Positions 18,954-27,934 of a DNA stretch of 64,000 bases are shown here, in pieces. The stretch is from the NCBI GenBank assembly GCA_017308595.1, contig JAFKER010000005.1:1002950-1066949 (forward strand). The letters are read 5' to 3'. The notes below the pieces were generated by a model, which ran no database searches, was not told where the DNA came from, and saw only the letters and a list, made by a program, of their open reading frames with translations. The translations under genes were made by a program, and so were the position numbers. Origin of the DNA: Afipia sp. (GTDB lineage Bacteria; Pseudomonadota; Alphaproteobacteria; Rhizobiales; Xanthobacteraceae). The stretch's first letter is position 1; each line of letters opens with the position of its first letter.

Positions 18954-19376
18954 ATGTCAGTTCAGATGGTTCTGCTGCCCGTCTTCATGCTGGTTCTGCT
19001 CTCCTTCATCCTGATGTTCAGGATGTTTACGGTGCGCACGGGCGCGCTGAAGAACCGCGAGGTGCGGGTTTCCGAGATTGCTGTCGGCCAGAAGGCATGG
19101 CCAACCAAGGCGGCTCAAGTCAGCAATGCCTATTCCAACCAGTTTGAACTGCCGGTGCTGTTTTTCGTGCTGATCGCCATTGCGCTGCCGCTGCGTCAGG
19201 CCGATCTCCTCACAGTGCTGCTGTCATGGGTGTTCGTGGTGACGCGCTACATTCATGCCGGCGTCTACGCGACTTCGAACAATCTCACGGCGCGTTTCTC
19301 GGCATTCGCGGCCGGTGCGCTTGTGCTTCTGATCATGTGGGTTTATTTCGCGCTCAAGATTTTGCTCGCGATCTGA
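18954..19376 (+). CDS. MAPEG family membrane protein
   Basis: The 140-residue protein has four predicted helices and the MAPEG family pattern: MFRMFTVRTGALKNREVRV in the first loop, AYSNQFELPVLFFVLIAIAL with the conserved N-x-F-E-x-P, and VVTRYIHAGVY with the conserved R-x-x-H. Eukaryotic members conjugate glutathione or make eicosanoids; the function of bacterial members is mostly unknown. The protein sits in the inner membrane, probably as a trimer. ATG at 18954 follows TCGGGGGATTTCG. An rRNA methyltransferase gene begins 25 bases after its stop, so they may share a transcript. Confidence 0.88.
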   Translation: MSVQMVLLPVFMLVLLSFILMFRMFTVRTGALKNREVRVSEIAVGQKAWPTKAAQVSNAYSNQFELPVLFFVLIAIALPLRQADLLTVLLSWVFVVTRYIHAGVYATSNNLTARFSAFAAGALVLLIMWVYFALKILLAI

Positions 19377-19401
19377 CGATTGCCGATTCTGAAAGACGAC
19401 T

Positions 19402-20703
19402 ATGACGCCTGCCGCGCGGCTGTCCGCAGCTATCGAGATTCTGGGAGCGATCGACGCGCAGCGCATTCCCGCGCCGAATGCGCTCAAGGAGTGGGGCACC
19501 GCGCACCGCTTCGCAGGGTCTGGTGACCGCGCCGCCATCGCCGGATTGGTGTTCGACGTGCTGCGCCGCCGGGCGTCGTCCGCATGGCTGATGGATTCCG
19601 ACACGCCGCGCGCGCGAACGCTCGGGATGCTCAAGCTGGAGCGCGGCTTGAATGTCGATGCCGTCGCAGCTCTTTGCGACGGCGGGCGCTTTGCGCCGGA
19701 GCCATTGACAGATACGGAGCGCGCAGCGCTGACTACGCGAAGCACGAAGAATGCACCGGCGCACATTGCCGGCGATTATCCCGAATGGCTCGATCCGCAG
19801 TTCACAGCCGTGTTCGGCGAGACGCGGGTGGATGAGGCGATTGCGATGGCCAGCCGTGCGCCACTTGATCTGCGTGTCAACACACTGAAGGCCTCGCAGG
19901 ATAAAGTGCTGGCGTCGATGAAGCATCTTGGCACGCGCGCAACGCCTTGGTCGCCGTGGGGGCTGCGGATTGATCTCGGCGCCGATGCGCGCAATCCGGG
20001 CATCCATTCGGAAGAGGCTTTCATCAAGGGCGGCGTTGAAGTTCAGGACGAAGGCTCTCAGCTTGCGGCGCTGCTTACGGGTGCGAAACCGGGCCAGCAG
20101 GTGATCGATATGTGCGCGGGCGCGGGCGGCAAGACACTGGCGTTGGCGGCGATGATGCAGGGCAAGGGCCGTCTGATAGCAACCGATCACGACAAGCGAC
20201 AGCTTGCACCGATCCATGAACGGCTGTCGCGCGCGGGCATTCACAACGCCGATGTGCGCACGCCCAGGGGGCCGGACGATACGCTCTCCGACATCAAGGC
20301 GTCGGCCGATCTGGTGGTGATCGATGCGCCATGCACGGGTACTGGAACGTGGCGTCGCAACCCGGATGCGAAATGGCGGATGCGTCCCGGCGCACTCGAA
20401 GTTCGCATCAAGGATCAGGTTGAGGTGCTTGATCGGGCAGCAGGATTGGTGAAACCCGGCGGGCGGATCGCCTACATCACCTGTTCTGTTCTGCCGCAGG
20501 AAAACAACGAGCAGGTCAAAGCATTCACCGCGCGTCATCCCGACTATGCGGTGGTTCCGCCGGAGCAGGTCATGTCGGTGCTTTGGGACAAGGCGGATGA
20601 TTTCGCCGCCGCGACGATCCGGTCGGACGAGGGGCTGCTGATGACTCCGCGCCGAACCGGGACAGACGGGTTCTTTGTGTCGGTGATGACGCGCCGTAAC
20701 TGA
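19402..20703 (+). CDS. rsmB: RsmB/NOP family 16S rRNA (cytosine-C5) methyltransferase
   Basis: The 433-residue protein has an N-terminal NusB-like RNA-binding part (about residues 1-130) and a C-terminal SAM-dependent m5C methyltransferase domain. SAM motif I is VIDMCAGAGGKTLALAAM, the catalytic pair of cysteines is in VIDAPCTGTGTWRRNPD and ITCSVLPQENNEQV, as in RsmB/Sun proteins that methylate C967 of 16S rRNA. The gene name follows the best-known family member; the exact target nucleotide is inferred. It lies directly behind the MAPEG gene and converges with an NTF2-like gene seven bases later. Confidence 0.85.
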   Translation: MTPAARLSAAIEILGAIDAQRIPAPNALKEWGTAHRFAGSGDRAAIAGLVFDVLRRRASSAWLMDSDTPRARTLGMLKLERGLNVDAVAALCDGGRFAPEPLTDTERAALTTRSTKNAPAHIAGDYPEWLDPQFTAVFGETRVDEAIAMASRAPLDLRVNTLKASQDKVLASMKHLGTRATPWSPWGLRIDLGADARNPGIHSEEAFIKGGVEVQDEGSQLAALLTGAKPGQQVIDMCAGAGGKTLALAAMMQGKGRLIATDHDKRQLAPIHERLSRAGIHNADVRTPRGPDDTLSDIKASADLVVIDAPCTGTGTWRRNPDAKWRMRPGALEVRIKDQVEVLDRAAGLVKPGGRIAYITCSVLPQENNEQVKAFTARHPDYAVVPPEQVMSVLWDKADDFAAATIRSDEGLLMTPRRTGTDGFFVSVMTRRN

Positions 20704-20709
20704 TCTTGG

Positions 20710-21084
20710 TCAGCCGTGAATGTGGTTCGCTGAGCCCTGAACGATCTTCCCGTCGGCGTTCATGCGAAGATATTCGCAAATCTGGTGTCCGAGTTCGTCG
20801 CGATAGAGAACGACAACGCTGTCCGGGTTGACGAAGGCATTGATCAGCGTGAAGTGCAGCTTCGGGCGCAGGGGCAGGGCGCGGCCCCAATAGGCGCGAA
20901 GGTTGTCCTTGCCGCGCAGCCGCCCGTTCGGATTGAGCTCCAGCTTGATGATCTTGTCAGAAACCATTTCGCTGTCGTCGGCGTAGAGCGCGAGAACCCG
21001 GTCGAGATCACGGCTGTTCCAGGCGGCGATCCATGTCTTCGCGAAGGCAGTGCGCTGTGCGAGCGTTGTCTCCAGAGCTTGCAT
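20710..21084 (-). CDS. Nuclear transport factor 2-like (SnoaL) family protein
   Basis: The 124-residue protein has the cone-shaped NTF2-like fold pattern: TWIAAWNSRDLDRVLALYADDSEMVSD at the N-terminus, LRGKDNLRAYWGRAL, and LHFTLINAFVNPDSVVVLYRDELGHQICEYLRMNADGKI. Members serve as small isomerases, hydrolases or ligand-binding proteins; the sequence does not indicate which. There is no signal peptide. The gene is divergent from guaA, 142 bases away, and convergent with the rRNA methyltransferase gene. It appears to be a single-gene unit. Confidence 0.8.
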   Translation of the reverse strand: MQALETTLAQRTAFAKTWIAAWNSRDLDRVLALYADDSEMVSDKIIKLELNPNGRLRGKDNLRAYWGRALPLRPKLHFTLINAFVNPDSVVVLYRDELGHQICEYLRMNADGKIVQGSANHIHG

Positions 21085-21226
21085 GTTTTTCTCCCGTCTG
21101 TAATTATGTCAGTATCATTGACCTAATTTGAGCCAAGTCAACCGGGAGCTTTTTGATGGGTGGATTGCTTGGGCGCGCGTGCTTTGCCGGGTTGCGACTC
21201 CGCCCCTCGTCGCGTATTTCCTGCCC

Positions 21227-22822
21227 ATGACAGCACACAGCCAAACCGCTCCAGCGACGCCCGACGTGGCGGGCGCTCACGAAAAGATTCTCATCGTCGA
21301 TTTCGGCTCGCAGGTGACCCAGCTCATCGCGCGCCGCGTCCGTGAAGACGGCGTTTATTCCGAGATCGTGCCGTTCCAGAAGGCCGAGGCGGCCTTCAAG
21401 GAGATGAAGCCGAAGGCCGTCATCCTCTCCGGCGGCCCGGCCTCGGTGCTCGATCAGGACGCGCCGTCGGCGCCGATGTCGATCCTCACCGCCGGCATTC
21501 CGGTGCTCGGCATCTGCTACGGTGAGCAGACCATGGCGCAGCAGCTCGGCGGTACCGTCGAGGCCGGGCATCACCGCGAATTCGGACGGGCACTGATCGA
21601 GGTCACCGACGATTGCGCGCTGTTCGAGGGCGTCTGGAAGGTCGGCGAGAAGCACTACGTCTGGATGAGCCACGGCGACCGCGTCACCAAGTTGCCGGAG
21701 GGTTTCCGCGGCGTCGCCAAGGCGCCGGGCTCGCCGATCTCGGTGATCGCCGACGACAAGCGCAAGTTCTACGCGATGCAGTTTCACCCCGAGGTGGTGC
21801 ATACGCCGGACGGCGCGAAGCTGATCAAGAATTTCGTGCGCAAGGTTGCGGGCCTCAAGGGCGACTGGACAATGCGCGCCTTCCGCGAGGAAGCGATCGA
21901 GAAGATCCGCGCGCAGGTCGGCAAGGGCAGGGTGATCTGCGGCCTCTCGGGCGGCGTTGATTCATCCGTGGCCGCGATCCTGATTCACGAGGCCATCGGC
22001 GATCAGCTCACGTGTGTGTTCGTCGATCACGGCATGCTGCGCAAGGACGAAGCCAAGACTGTCGTCGATCTGTTCCGGCATCACTACAATATCCCGCTGG
22101 TTCATGTTGATGCGTCAAAGACATTTCTTGGTGAGCTTGAGGGCGTCACCGATCCTGAAGTGAAGCGTAAGACCATCGGCCGCCTGTTCATTGACGTGTT
22201 CGATGAAGAAGCCAAGAAGATCGGCGGCGCGGATTTCCTTGCCCAAGGCACGCTCTATCCCGATGTGATCGAAAGCGTGTCGTTCACCGGCGGGCCGTCG
22301 GTGACCATCAAGTCGCATCACAACGTCGGCGGTCTGCCAGCGCGTATGAACATGAAACTGGTCGAGCCGCTGCGTGAATTGTTCAAGGACGAAGTGCGCG
22401 CGCTTGGTGTCGAGCTTGGTTTGCCCGACGTGTTCGTCGGGCGTCATCCGTTCCCGGGGCCGGGCCTTGCGATCCGCTGCCCCGGCGAAATCACCCGCGA
22501 GAAGCTCGACATCCTGCGCGAAGCCGACGCGGTGTACATCGACCAGATCCGTCAGGCGGGACTCTACGACACCATCTGGCAGGCCTTCGCGGTGCTGCTG
22601 CCGGTGAAAACCGTTGGCGTCATGGGCGACGGGCGAACTTATGAGTACGTGGTGGGTCTCCGCGCAGTCACATCCACTGACGGCATGACGGCGGACTTCT
22701 ATCCGTTCGACATGACGTTCCTCGGCGAGACCGCGACGCGCATCATCAACGAGGTGAAGGGCGTCAACCGCGTGGTCTACGACGTGACGTCGAAGCCGCC
22801 GGGCACGATCGAGTGGGAATGA
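21227..22822 (+). CDS. guaA: GMP synthase (glutamine-hydrolysing)
   Basis: The 531-residue enzyme amidates XMP to GMP using glutamine and ATP, completing the route opened by guaB at 14546. The class I amidotransferase domain shows [20 protein letters not shown] and the nucleophilic Cys in [16 protein letters not shown], with His and Glu in [11 protein letters not shown]. The ATP pyrophosphatase domain has the P-loop [18 protein letters not shown], and the dimerisation domain ends with [13 protein letters not shown], the typical GuaA C-terminus. ATG at 21227 precedes the conserved start; the frame is open 33 codons further upstream. A short hairpin directly after the stop probably terminates the transcript. 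Confidence 0.97.
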   Translation: MTAHSQTAPATPDVAGAHEKILIVDFGSQVTQLIARRVREDGVYSEIVPFQKAEAAFKEMKPKAVILSGGPASVLDQDAPSAPMSILTAGIPVLGICYGEQTMAQQLGGTVEAGHHREFGRALIEVTDDCALFEGVWKVGEKHYVWMSHGDRVTKLPEGFRGVAKAPGSPISVIADDKRKFYAMQFHPEVVHTPDGAKLIKNFVRKVAGLKGDWTMRAFREEAIEKIRAQVGKGRVICGLSGGVDSSVAAILIHEAIGDQLTCVFVDHGMLRKDEAKTVVDLFRHHYNIPLVHVDASKTFLGELEGVTDPEVKRKTIGRLFIDVFDEEAKKIGGADFLAQGTLYPDVIESVSFTGGPSVTIKSHHNVGGLPARMNMKLVEPLRELFKDEVRALGVELGLPDVFVGRHPFPGPGLAIRCPGEITREKLDILREADAVYIDQIRQAGLYDTIWQAFAVLLPVKTVGVMGDGRTYEYVVGLRAVTSTDGMTADFYPFDMTFLGETATRIINEVKGVNRVVYDVTSKPPGTIEWE

Positions 22823-22844
22823 GGGGCCGGAAACCCGGCGCCTC
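22821..22844 (+). terminator. Probable guaA terminator
   Basis: A hairpin with a five-bp inner stem (GCCGG/CCGGC) and a four-bp outer stem, separated by a G-G mismatch, overlaps the guaA stop codon and is followed by GTTCT. The T-run is poor, so the call is tentative. Confidence 0.5.
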
Positions 22845-22922
22845 GTTCTAACGCAACGCGCTGTCCTCGCCTTTCCACACGCTATGCCGGAAGCTGTTCT
22901 CAACCAGATGATTTGCTGGCGG

Positions 22923-23837
22923 TTATGCTCCGCCGTCCGCCATCTCGCGCGCGATGCTGACAAAGCGTTCGATGGTCGGCGTGGTGTCGCCGGTGCGCCA
23001 TGTGATGCCGGTTTCTAAAATCGGGGCAGTGCCTGCCAGATCGACATAGCGGACGCCGGTGCGTGCGAGATTGCGCAGCGATGCGGGCACGAGCGCGATG
23101 CCCATGCCTGCGGAAACCAGACTGATAATGGTCTGCATCTGAATCGCTTCCTGAGCGATCCGCGCCTGTCCGCCGTGAGCCGTGTAATATCCGGTGACGA
23201 GGTCATGGAAGGCGGGTGCGCTCTGCCGCGGAAAGATGATGAGCGGAGCGCTCACGACGGAGTCCGGCGCGAGGCGATCCGCCAACAGCGACAGCGTGCC
23301 GTCCGCGATCCAGTTGTCGGGCACCGCCGCGACCAACGGCTCGGTCACCAGCGGCAGATAGGAAAGCTGTCTGGGTAGTGCAGCATTAGGTGGCGGGATT
23401 ACCAGGCCGACATGGCCGCGACCTTCGAGAAGATTAGCGATCTGCACATTGCTGGTCGCCTCGGTCAGAGTGATGTCGACATTCGGGTAGAGCGAGGCAT
23501 AGCGGCGCACCAGCAGCGGCAGGATGCTGTAGTCCGCGGTGCTGACGAAGGAGAGTTCGAGGCGTCCGGCGGAGCCGTCGCGCAACTGATTGGCAATCTC
23601 GGGCAGGGCGTTCACGCCATCGAGTGCAGCGCGGACGCGCGGCAGCCACTCCGCGCCGAACGGTGTCAGTGCGACGCTGCGCTTGGTCCGGGCAAACAGC
23701 GGCGCACCAAGTTCGCGTTCCAGCGTCATGATGGATTGGCTGAGCGGCGGCTGGGTCATGCCGAGCCGTTCGGCGGCTCGGCCGAAGTGCAGTGTATCCG
23801 CAACGGTAACAAAATGCCTGAGCTGCCGGATGTCCAA
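22923..23837 (-). CDS. LysR family transcriptional regulator
   Basis: The 304-residue protein starts with the winged helix-turn-helix of LysR-type regulators: MDIRQLRHFVTVADTLHFGRAAERLGMTQPPLSQSI with ERELGAPLFARTKRSVALTPFG. An effector-binding domain of about 210 residues follows (LSFVSTADYSILPLLVRRY, VSAGMGIALVPASL). It is divergent from ilvD, with 99 bases between the two start codons. LysR proteins usually control the gene they diverge from, so ilvD is the likely target, with a perfect inverted repeat at 23902-23922 as candidate operator. The inducer is unknown. Confidence 0.93.
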   Translation of the reverse strand: MDIRQLRHFVTVADTLHFGRAAERLGMTQPPLSQSIMTLERELGAPLFARTKRSVALTPFGAEWLPRVRAALDGVNALPEIANQLRDGSAGRLELSFVSTADYSILPLLVRRYASLYPNVDITLTEATSNVQIANLLEGRGHVGLVIPPPNAALPRQLSYLPLVTEPLVAAVPDNWIADGTLSLLADRLAPDSVVSAPLIIFPRQSAPAFHDLVTGYYTAHGGQARIAQEAIQMQTIISLVSAGMGIALVPASLRNLARTGVRYVDLAGTAPILETGITWRTGDTTPTIERFVSIAREMADGGA

Positions 23838-23901
23838 GTTTGATACTTTCAGCGACCTATTTGGCCTTTAATAATATATTTTACACGGCCTCATAAGCCC
23901 C

Positions 23902-23922
23902 TTATTGGAACCATTCCAATAA
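23902..23922. promoter_or_regulatory. Perfect inverted repeat in the LysR-ilvD divergent region
   Basis: Two nine-base arms (TTATTGGAA at 23902-23910 and TTCCAATAA at 23914-23922) flank CCA. It ends one base before the purine-rich ilvD Shine-Dalgarno (AAGAGGGA). It could be a LysR operator or an mRNA hairpin beside the ribosome-binding site. It does not have a T-run and so is not a terminator. Confidence 0.6.
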
Positions 23923-23936
23923 AAGAGGGAACAATC

Positions 23937-25787
23937 ATGCCGGCATATCGCTCCAGAACGTCCACCCACGGCCGCAACATGGCCGGCGCACGCGGCCTTT
24001 GGCGCGCGACGGGCATGAAGGATGCGGATTTCGGCAAGCCGATCATCGCGATTGCCAACAGCTTCACCCAGTTCGTGCCGGGCCATGTGCATTTGAAGGA
24101 TCTTGGGCAGCTTGTTGCCGGTGAGATCGAGGCCGCAGGCGGCGTCGCGAAAGAGTTCAACACCATCGCCGTCGATGACGGCATCGCGATGGGCCATAGC
24201 GGCATGCTGTATTCGTTGCCGAGCCGCGAACTGATCGCGGACGCGGTCGAGTACATGGTCAATGCGCATTGCGCCGACGCGCTGGTGTGCATTTCCAACT
24301 GCGACAAGATCACGCCCGGCATGCTGATGGCGGCAATGCGCCTCAACATTCCGACGGTGTTCGTTTCGGGCGGTCCGATGGAAGCGGGCAAGGTCGTGGT
24401 GAAGGGCACCAAACGCTCGGTCGACCTGATCGACGCGATGATCGTAGCCGCCGATGACAGCTACTCGGATAAGGAAGTCGCGGCGATCGAACGCTCGGCA
24501 TGTCCGACCTGCGGTTCGTGCTCGGGCATGTTCACTGCGAACTCGATGAACTGCCTGACGGAGGCGCTCGGCCTGTCACTGCCCGGCAACGGTTCGGTGC
24601 TGGCGACGCATGCGGACCGCGAACGGCTGTTCCGCGAAGCAGGTCATGTGGTCGTCGATCTCGCGCGCCGCTGGTACGAGCAGGACGATGCGACGGCTCT
24701 GCCGCGCAATATCGCGAACTTCGCAGCGTTCGAGAACGCTATGAGCCTCGACATCGCCATGGGCGGTTCGACCAACACTGTATTGCATCTGTTGGCCGCT
24801 GCGCAGGAAGGCGAGGTGGATTTCACCATGGCCGACATCGACCGGCTGTCGCGCCGGGTGCCGTGTCTGTGCAAGGTCGCGCCCGCAAAGAGCGACGTTC
24901 ACATGGAAGATGTGCATCGCGCCGGCGGCGTGATGGCCATTCTCGGCGAACTCGAGCGCGCCAAGCTGATCGATACAAGCCTGCCGACCATTCACGCGCC
25001 AACCATGGCTGATGCGCTCAATCGCTGGGACATCGGACGTACCAACAGCGAAGCTGTGCGCACCTTCTTCCGCGCGGCCCCCGGCGGCGTGCCGACGCAG
25101 GTGGCGTTCAGCCAGTCGGAGCGCTGGGACGACCTCGACACCGACCGCCAGAAGGGCGTGATCCGCTCGGCGGAGCATCCGTTCTCGAAGGACGGCGGAC
25201 TTGCGGTGCTGTTTGGCAACATCGCGCCGGAAGGCTGTATCGTGAAGACCGCGGGCGTGGATGAATCCATCCTGACCTTCCGCGGCACCGCGCATGTGTT
25301 CGAAAGCCAGGACGATGCCGTGTCCGGGATTCTCGGCAACCGCGTGAAGCCCGGTGAAGTCGTCGTGGTGCGCTATGAAGGACCGAAGGGCGGGCCGGGG
25401 ATGCAGGAGATGCTGTATCCGACCAGCTATCTGAAGTCGAAAGGTCTCGGCAAGGTTTGCGCACTGGTCACAGACGGCCGTTTCTCCGGCGGCAGTTCGG
25501 GCCTCTCCATTGGTCACGTCTCGCCGGAAGCGGCAGAAGGTGGCTTGATCGGCCTCATCGAGACAGGCGATCCAATTCTGATCGACATTCCAAACCGCAT
25601 CATCAGTGTCGAACTCGATGAGTCCGTTCTCGCAGCGCGTCGTGCGGCGATGGAGGCGAAGGGCGCTGCGGCGTGGAAACCTGTCGACCGGCAGCGAGTC
25701 GTGTCGCCCGCACTTCGCGCCTATGCAGCGTTGACCACCAATGCGGCGCGCGGCGCGGTACGCGACGTGTCGCAGGTCGAGAAGTAA
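23937..25787 (+). CDS. ilvD: Dihydroxy-acid dehydratase
   Basis: The 616-residue enzyme removes water from 2,3-dihydroxy-3-methylvalerate and 2,3-dihydroxyisovalerate, the third step of isoleucine and valine synthesis. Cys ligands of the iron-sulphur cluster are seen in [14 protein letters not shown] and [18 protein letters not shown], and the Mg-binding acidic region in [14 protein letters not shown]. The length matches the E. coli IlvD type. The C-terminal domain shows [27 protein letters not shown], the ILVD/EDD signature 2. The start ATG follows AAGAGGGAACAATC. A terminator lies 24 bases after the stop, so it is a single-gene unit divergent from a LysR gene. Confidence 0.97.
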   Translation: MPAYRSRTSTHGRNMAGARGLWRATGMKDADFGKPIIAIANSFTQFVPGHVHLKDLGQLVAGEIEAAGGVAKEFNTIAVDDGIAMGHSGMLYSLPSRELIADAVEYMVNAHCADALVCISNCDKITPGMLMAAMRLNIPTVFVSGGPMEAGKVVVKGTKRSVDLIDAMIVAADDSYSDKEVAAIERSACPTCGSCSGMFTANSMNCLTEALGLSLPGNGSVLATHADRERLFREAGHVVVDLARRWYEQDDATALPRNIANFAAFENAMSLDIAMGGSTNTVLHLLAAAQEGEVDFTMADIDRLSRRVPCLCKVAPAKSDVHMEDVHRAGGVMAILGELERAKLIDTSLPTIHAPTMADALNRWDIGRTNSEAVRTFFRAAPGGVPTQVAFSQSERWDDLDTDRQKGVIRSAEHPFSKDGGLAVLFGNIAPEGCIVKTAGVDESILTFRGTAHVFESQDDAVSGILGNRVKPGEVVVVRYEGPKGGPGMQEMLYPTSYLKSKGLGKVCALVTDGRFSGGSSGLSIGHVSPEAAEGGLIGLIETGDPILIDIPNRIISVELDESVLAARRAAMEAKGAAAWKPVDRQRVVSPALRAYAALTTNAARGAVRDVSQVEK

Positions 25788-25810
25788 GCCGAGAGCAAAG
25801 CGTGTCTTTG

Positions 25811-25843
25811 AACGCCGCTGCCTGTGACGGGCGGCGGCGTTTT
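25811..25843 (+). terminator. ilvD terminator
   Basis: A 12-bp stem with one G-U pair (arms 25811-25822 and 25830-25841) has the seven-base loop TGTGACG and runs into TTTT at 25840-25843. It stands between the convergent ilvD and SRPBCC genes. Confidence 0.82.
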
Positions 25844-25858
25844 GCTGCGTGCTGCCGA

Positions 25859-26341
25859 TTACTTCTTTACGTAGGCCGCCAGCTTTTCGAAAGTTTGCAT
25901 GCCAAGCTCGATGGCGCCAAACTTCATGACGGCATTGCGCGCGTCCACGGACGGGAAGGTCGATATCTTGGTCAATAGCGTGCGGCCTGTGCCGATGGCT
26001 TTGAATGTCGAAACAACTTCGAACGCATTCGGGTCGTCGTCGATGTCCGTGCCATGCCGATAGACGAGACGTTCGTTCGGCGCGATCTCGCGATACATCA
26101 TGCGGTTCGGATAGTCAGTGCCGTCCGGTCCGTGCATGGTGAAGCGAAACAGGCCGCCGACACGAAAGTCCATCGCGATCACCGTGATGGTAAAGCCGTT
26201 CGGGCCGTACCAGGCCTTCATGGCGTCGGGATCGCTGTAGGCACGGAACAGGAGAGCAGGCGGCGCGTCGAATTCGCGCTCCATCGTAATCGTTGGCTGA
26301 TCCGCAGGCGCGCTCGCAGTAACCTTCAGAGTTGCCGTCAT
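25859..26341 (-). CDS. SRPBCC domain protein (AHSA1-type)
   Basis: The 160-residue protein has the SRPBCC / Activator of Hsp90 ATPase homology fold: TITMEREFDAPPALLFRAYSDPDAMKAWYGPNGF at the N-terminus and TFPSVDARNAVMKFGAIELGMQTFEKLAAYV at the C-terminus. These proteins have a deep hydrophobic pocket and bind lipids or other ligands; no enzymatic activity can be assigned. Its start codon overlaps the stop of the upstream ArsR-type regulator gene by four bases (TCAT on the plus strand, ATGA on the coding strand), so the two are translationally coupled. ArsR-SRPBCC pairs are very common in bacteria. Confidence 0.88.
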   Translation of the reverse strand: MTATLKVTASAPADQPTITMEREFDAPPALLFRAYSDPDAMKAWYGPNGFTITVIAMDFRVGGLFRFTMHGPDGTDYPNRMMYREIAPNERLVYRHGTDIDDDPNAFEVVSTFKAIGTGRTLLTKISTFPSVDARNAVMKFGAIELGMQTFEKLAAYVKK

Positions 26342-26673
26342 GCCTCAGACTCCTTTCCTTGAATGTCTTTCAGGTACAGGTCGAGCTTGCCGAAGCTTTC
26401 CTCCCAGAACCGGCGGTACTGATCGAGCCACTCGGTGGCTTCCTTCAGCGCCTTCGGTGCGAGGCGGCAGGGCCGCCATTGCGCTGAACGTCCTCGGACG
26501 ACGAGGCCGGCGGTCTCCAAAACCTTCAGATGCTGGGACACGGCGGGAAGGCTCATCGCGAACGGCTTCGCCAATTCCTGCACCGACGTTTCCCCGAGGG
26601 CGAGGCGGGCAAGGATCGCGCGCCGCGTGGGGTCCGCGAGGGCCTTGAAGGTGGCGTCGAGAGCGTCAGCCAT
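26338..26673 (-). CDS. ArsR family transcriptional regulator
   Basis: The 111-residue protein is a winged helix-turn-helix repressor: TFKALADPTRRAILARLALGETSVQELAKPFAMSLPAVSQHLKVL is the classic ArsR/SmtB DNA-binding part and TAGLVVRGRSAQWRPCRLAP the wing. No Cys ligands for arsenic or metal are present, so it is the metal-independent type found with SRPBCC genes. ATG at 26673 begins the conserved region; the frame is open 149 codons upstream without similarity. It probably represses its own operon through the inverted repeat at 26684-26707, eleven bases upstream of the start. Confidence 0.9.
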   Translation of the reverse strand: MADALDATFKALADPTRRAILARLALGETSVQELAKPFAMSLPAVSQHLKVLETAGLVVRGRSAQWRPCRLAPKALKEATEWLDQYRRFWEESFGKLDLYLKDIQGKESEA

Positions 26674-26683
26674 GGTCAAACTC

Positions 26684-26707
26684 GTATTTAAGATATTACT
26701 TAAATAC
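26684..26707. promoter_or_regulatory. ArsR-type operator (inverted repeat)
   Basis: Nine-base arms GTATTTAAG (26684-26692) and CTTAAATAC (26699-26707) with spacer ATATTA form a perfect AT-rich inverted repeat just upstream of the ArsR-SRPBCC operon. Its form is that of ArsR/SmtB-family operators, so autorepression is likely. Confidence 0.7.
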
Positions 26708-26811
26708 GGTCCGCTGCGCCGACAGTCAAGCCACGGCGGGGAGACCTCGGGTTCCTGCTTTACCGCCACCAATGTTCGTGATTTGTTCTCTTGCGTAAAC
26801 GAGTGCGTACG

Positions 26812-27393
26812 ATGTCCGAGCAGTTGCTGTTTCGTGAGTTTCGCGATTCTGGTGAGGCGTCCACGCTGTTCTTCGCGCTTCTGCTGCGCGCGAGTGACCA
26901 GCAAACGCTGGCAGCGTTTGCAAACGAACATCGGCGCAGCGAAGGGCTGACCGGGACGCCCACGCCGGGGCATCGTTTTCATCTCTCGCTGCATGCCATT
27001 GGCAATTACACGAGATTGCCGGATCGTGTGGCGCGCGCTTGCGGAGTGGCCGCGGCTTCTGTCCATGCTTCTGCGTTTGCAGTAGCGTTCGATCGCACGA
27101 TGACGTTCGCGACGGGCCACGACACAAAGCCGTTCGTGCTGTGCGCCAGTGACGGCATGATGGCGTTAGAATCTCTACATAACCAGTTGGGGCAGGCGCT
27201 ATGGCGTGTTGGCCTCGGCAAACATGTCGAGAGGCGCTTCACCCCGCATATCACGCTGCTCTATGATGAGCGCTGCGCCCCCGAGCGGCTTGTTTCGCCG
27301 CTGATATTCCGCTTCGACAGTTTCGTGCTGATTCACAGCCTTGTTCACCCAAGCAAGCATGTTCATGTGGCGCGCTGGCCGCTGCGCTCATAA
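26812..27393 (+). CDS. 2'-5' RNA ligase / LigT-like 2H phosphoesterase
   Basis: The 193-residue protein has the two H-x-(S/T) motifs that define the 2H phosphoesterase superfamily: HRFHLSLHAIG near residue 60 and RRFTPHITLLYDE near 150. Members open or make 2',5' RNA linkages or hydrolyse cyclic phosphates; the in vivo substrate is unknown. It may start at ATG 26812 or at a TTG 21 bases upstream; neither has a strong Shine-Dalgarno. It is divergent from the ArsR operon. The next gene starts 28 bases after the stop on the same strand. Confidence 0.82.
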   Translation: MSEQLLFREFRDSGEASTLFFALLLRASDQQTLAAFANEHRRSEGLTGTPTPGHRFHLSLHAIGNYTRLPDRVARACGVAAASVHASAFAVAFDRTMTFATGHDTKPFVLCASDGMMALESLHNQLGQALWRVGLGKHVERRFTPHITLLYDERCAPERLVSPLIFRFDSFVLIHSLVHPSKHVHVARWPLRS

Positions 27394-27421
27394 GGTCACG
27401 ATCTCTGCAAGGGAGAGTGCG

Positions 27422-27769
27422 TTGGCGACCACGATTTACGGCATCAAGAACTGCGACACGATGAAGAAGGCCCGCGCCTGGCTGGAAAAGCATGGTGTTG
27501 CTTACAGTTTCCATGACTACAAAGCCGAAGGCATCGACAAGGAGCGGCTCGCGCGCTGGAGCAAGGTCGCCGGCTGGGAGGTGCTGCTGAACCGGGCCGG
27601 CACGACTTTCCGGAAATTGTCCGAGGCCGACAAAGCCGATCTCACCGAGAAAAAGGCGATAGCGCTGATGCTGGCCCAGCCTTCGATGATCAAGCGCCCA
27701 GTGCTGGAAGTCGGCAGCAAGCTATTGGTCGGCTTCAAGCCTGACAGCTATGCGGCCGTAATCAAATAG
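27422..27769 (+). CDS. ArsC/Spx family protein (YffB-like)
   Basis: The 115-residue protein has the thioredoxin-like ArsC fold: TIYGIKNCDTMKKARAWLEKHGVAYSFHDYKAEG with one conserved Cys, LLNRAGTTFRKLSEADK, and SMIKRPVLEVGSKLLVGF with the Arg-Pro of ArsC. It matches the YffB/Spx-like branch, whose members are not proven arsenate reductases; a glutathione-dependent thiol role is possible. I choose TTG at 27422 because GGGAG ends six bases earlier and the beta-strand begins immediately. It follows the 2H phosphoesterase gene closely. Confidence 0.85.
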   Translation: MATTIYGIKNCDTMKKARAWLEKHGVAYSFHDYKAEGIDKERLARWSKVAGWEVLLNRAGTTFRKLSEADKADLTEKKAIALMLAQPSMIKRPVLEVGSKLLVGFKPDSYAAVIK

Positions 27770-27934
27770 GCCGCGCCCGCATTGAGGCCGTGTGGCTGAC
27801 AAGCCGTTATTCCAGCCCCGGAACCGGTGAGCCGTAAAATATCGGCGACCGGCGGATTCTGCTTGAAGGGGTGCGGCGTTCTGGCGCAGGTTGCGACGTG
27901 CAGTAGTACCGTCGCCACCTTCCATGAGCCAGCC

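Noticed and set aside
27422-27769. Arsenate reductase ArsC
   Set aside because: The fold fits, but the sequence is of the YffB/Spx-like branch, and no arsenic resistance genes are near; the ArsR-type gene nearby is of the SRPBCC-linked kind.
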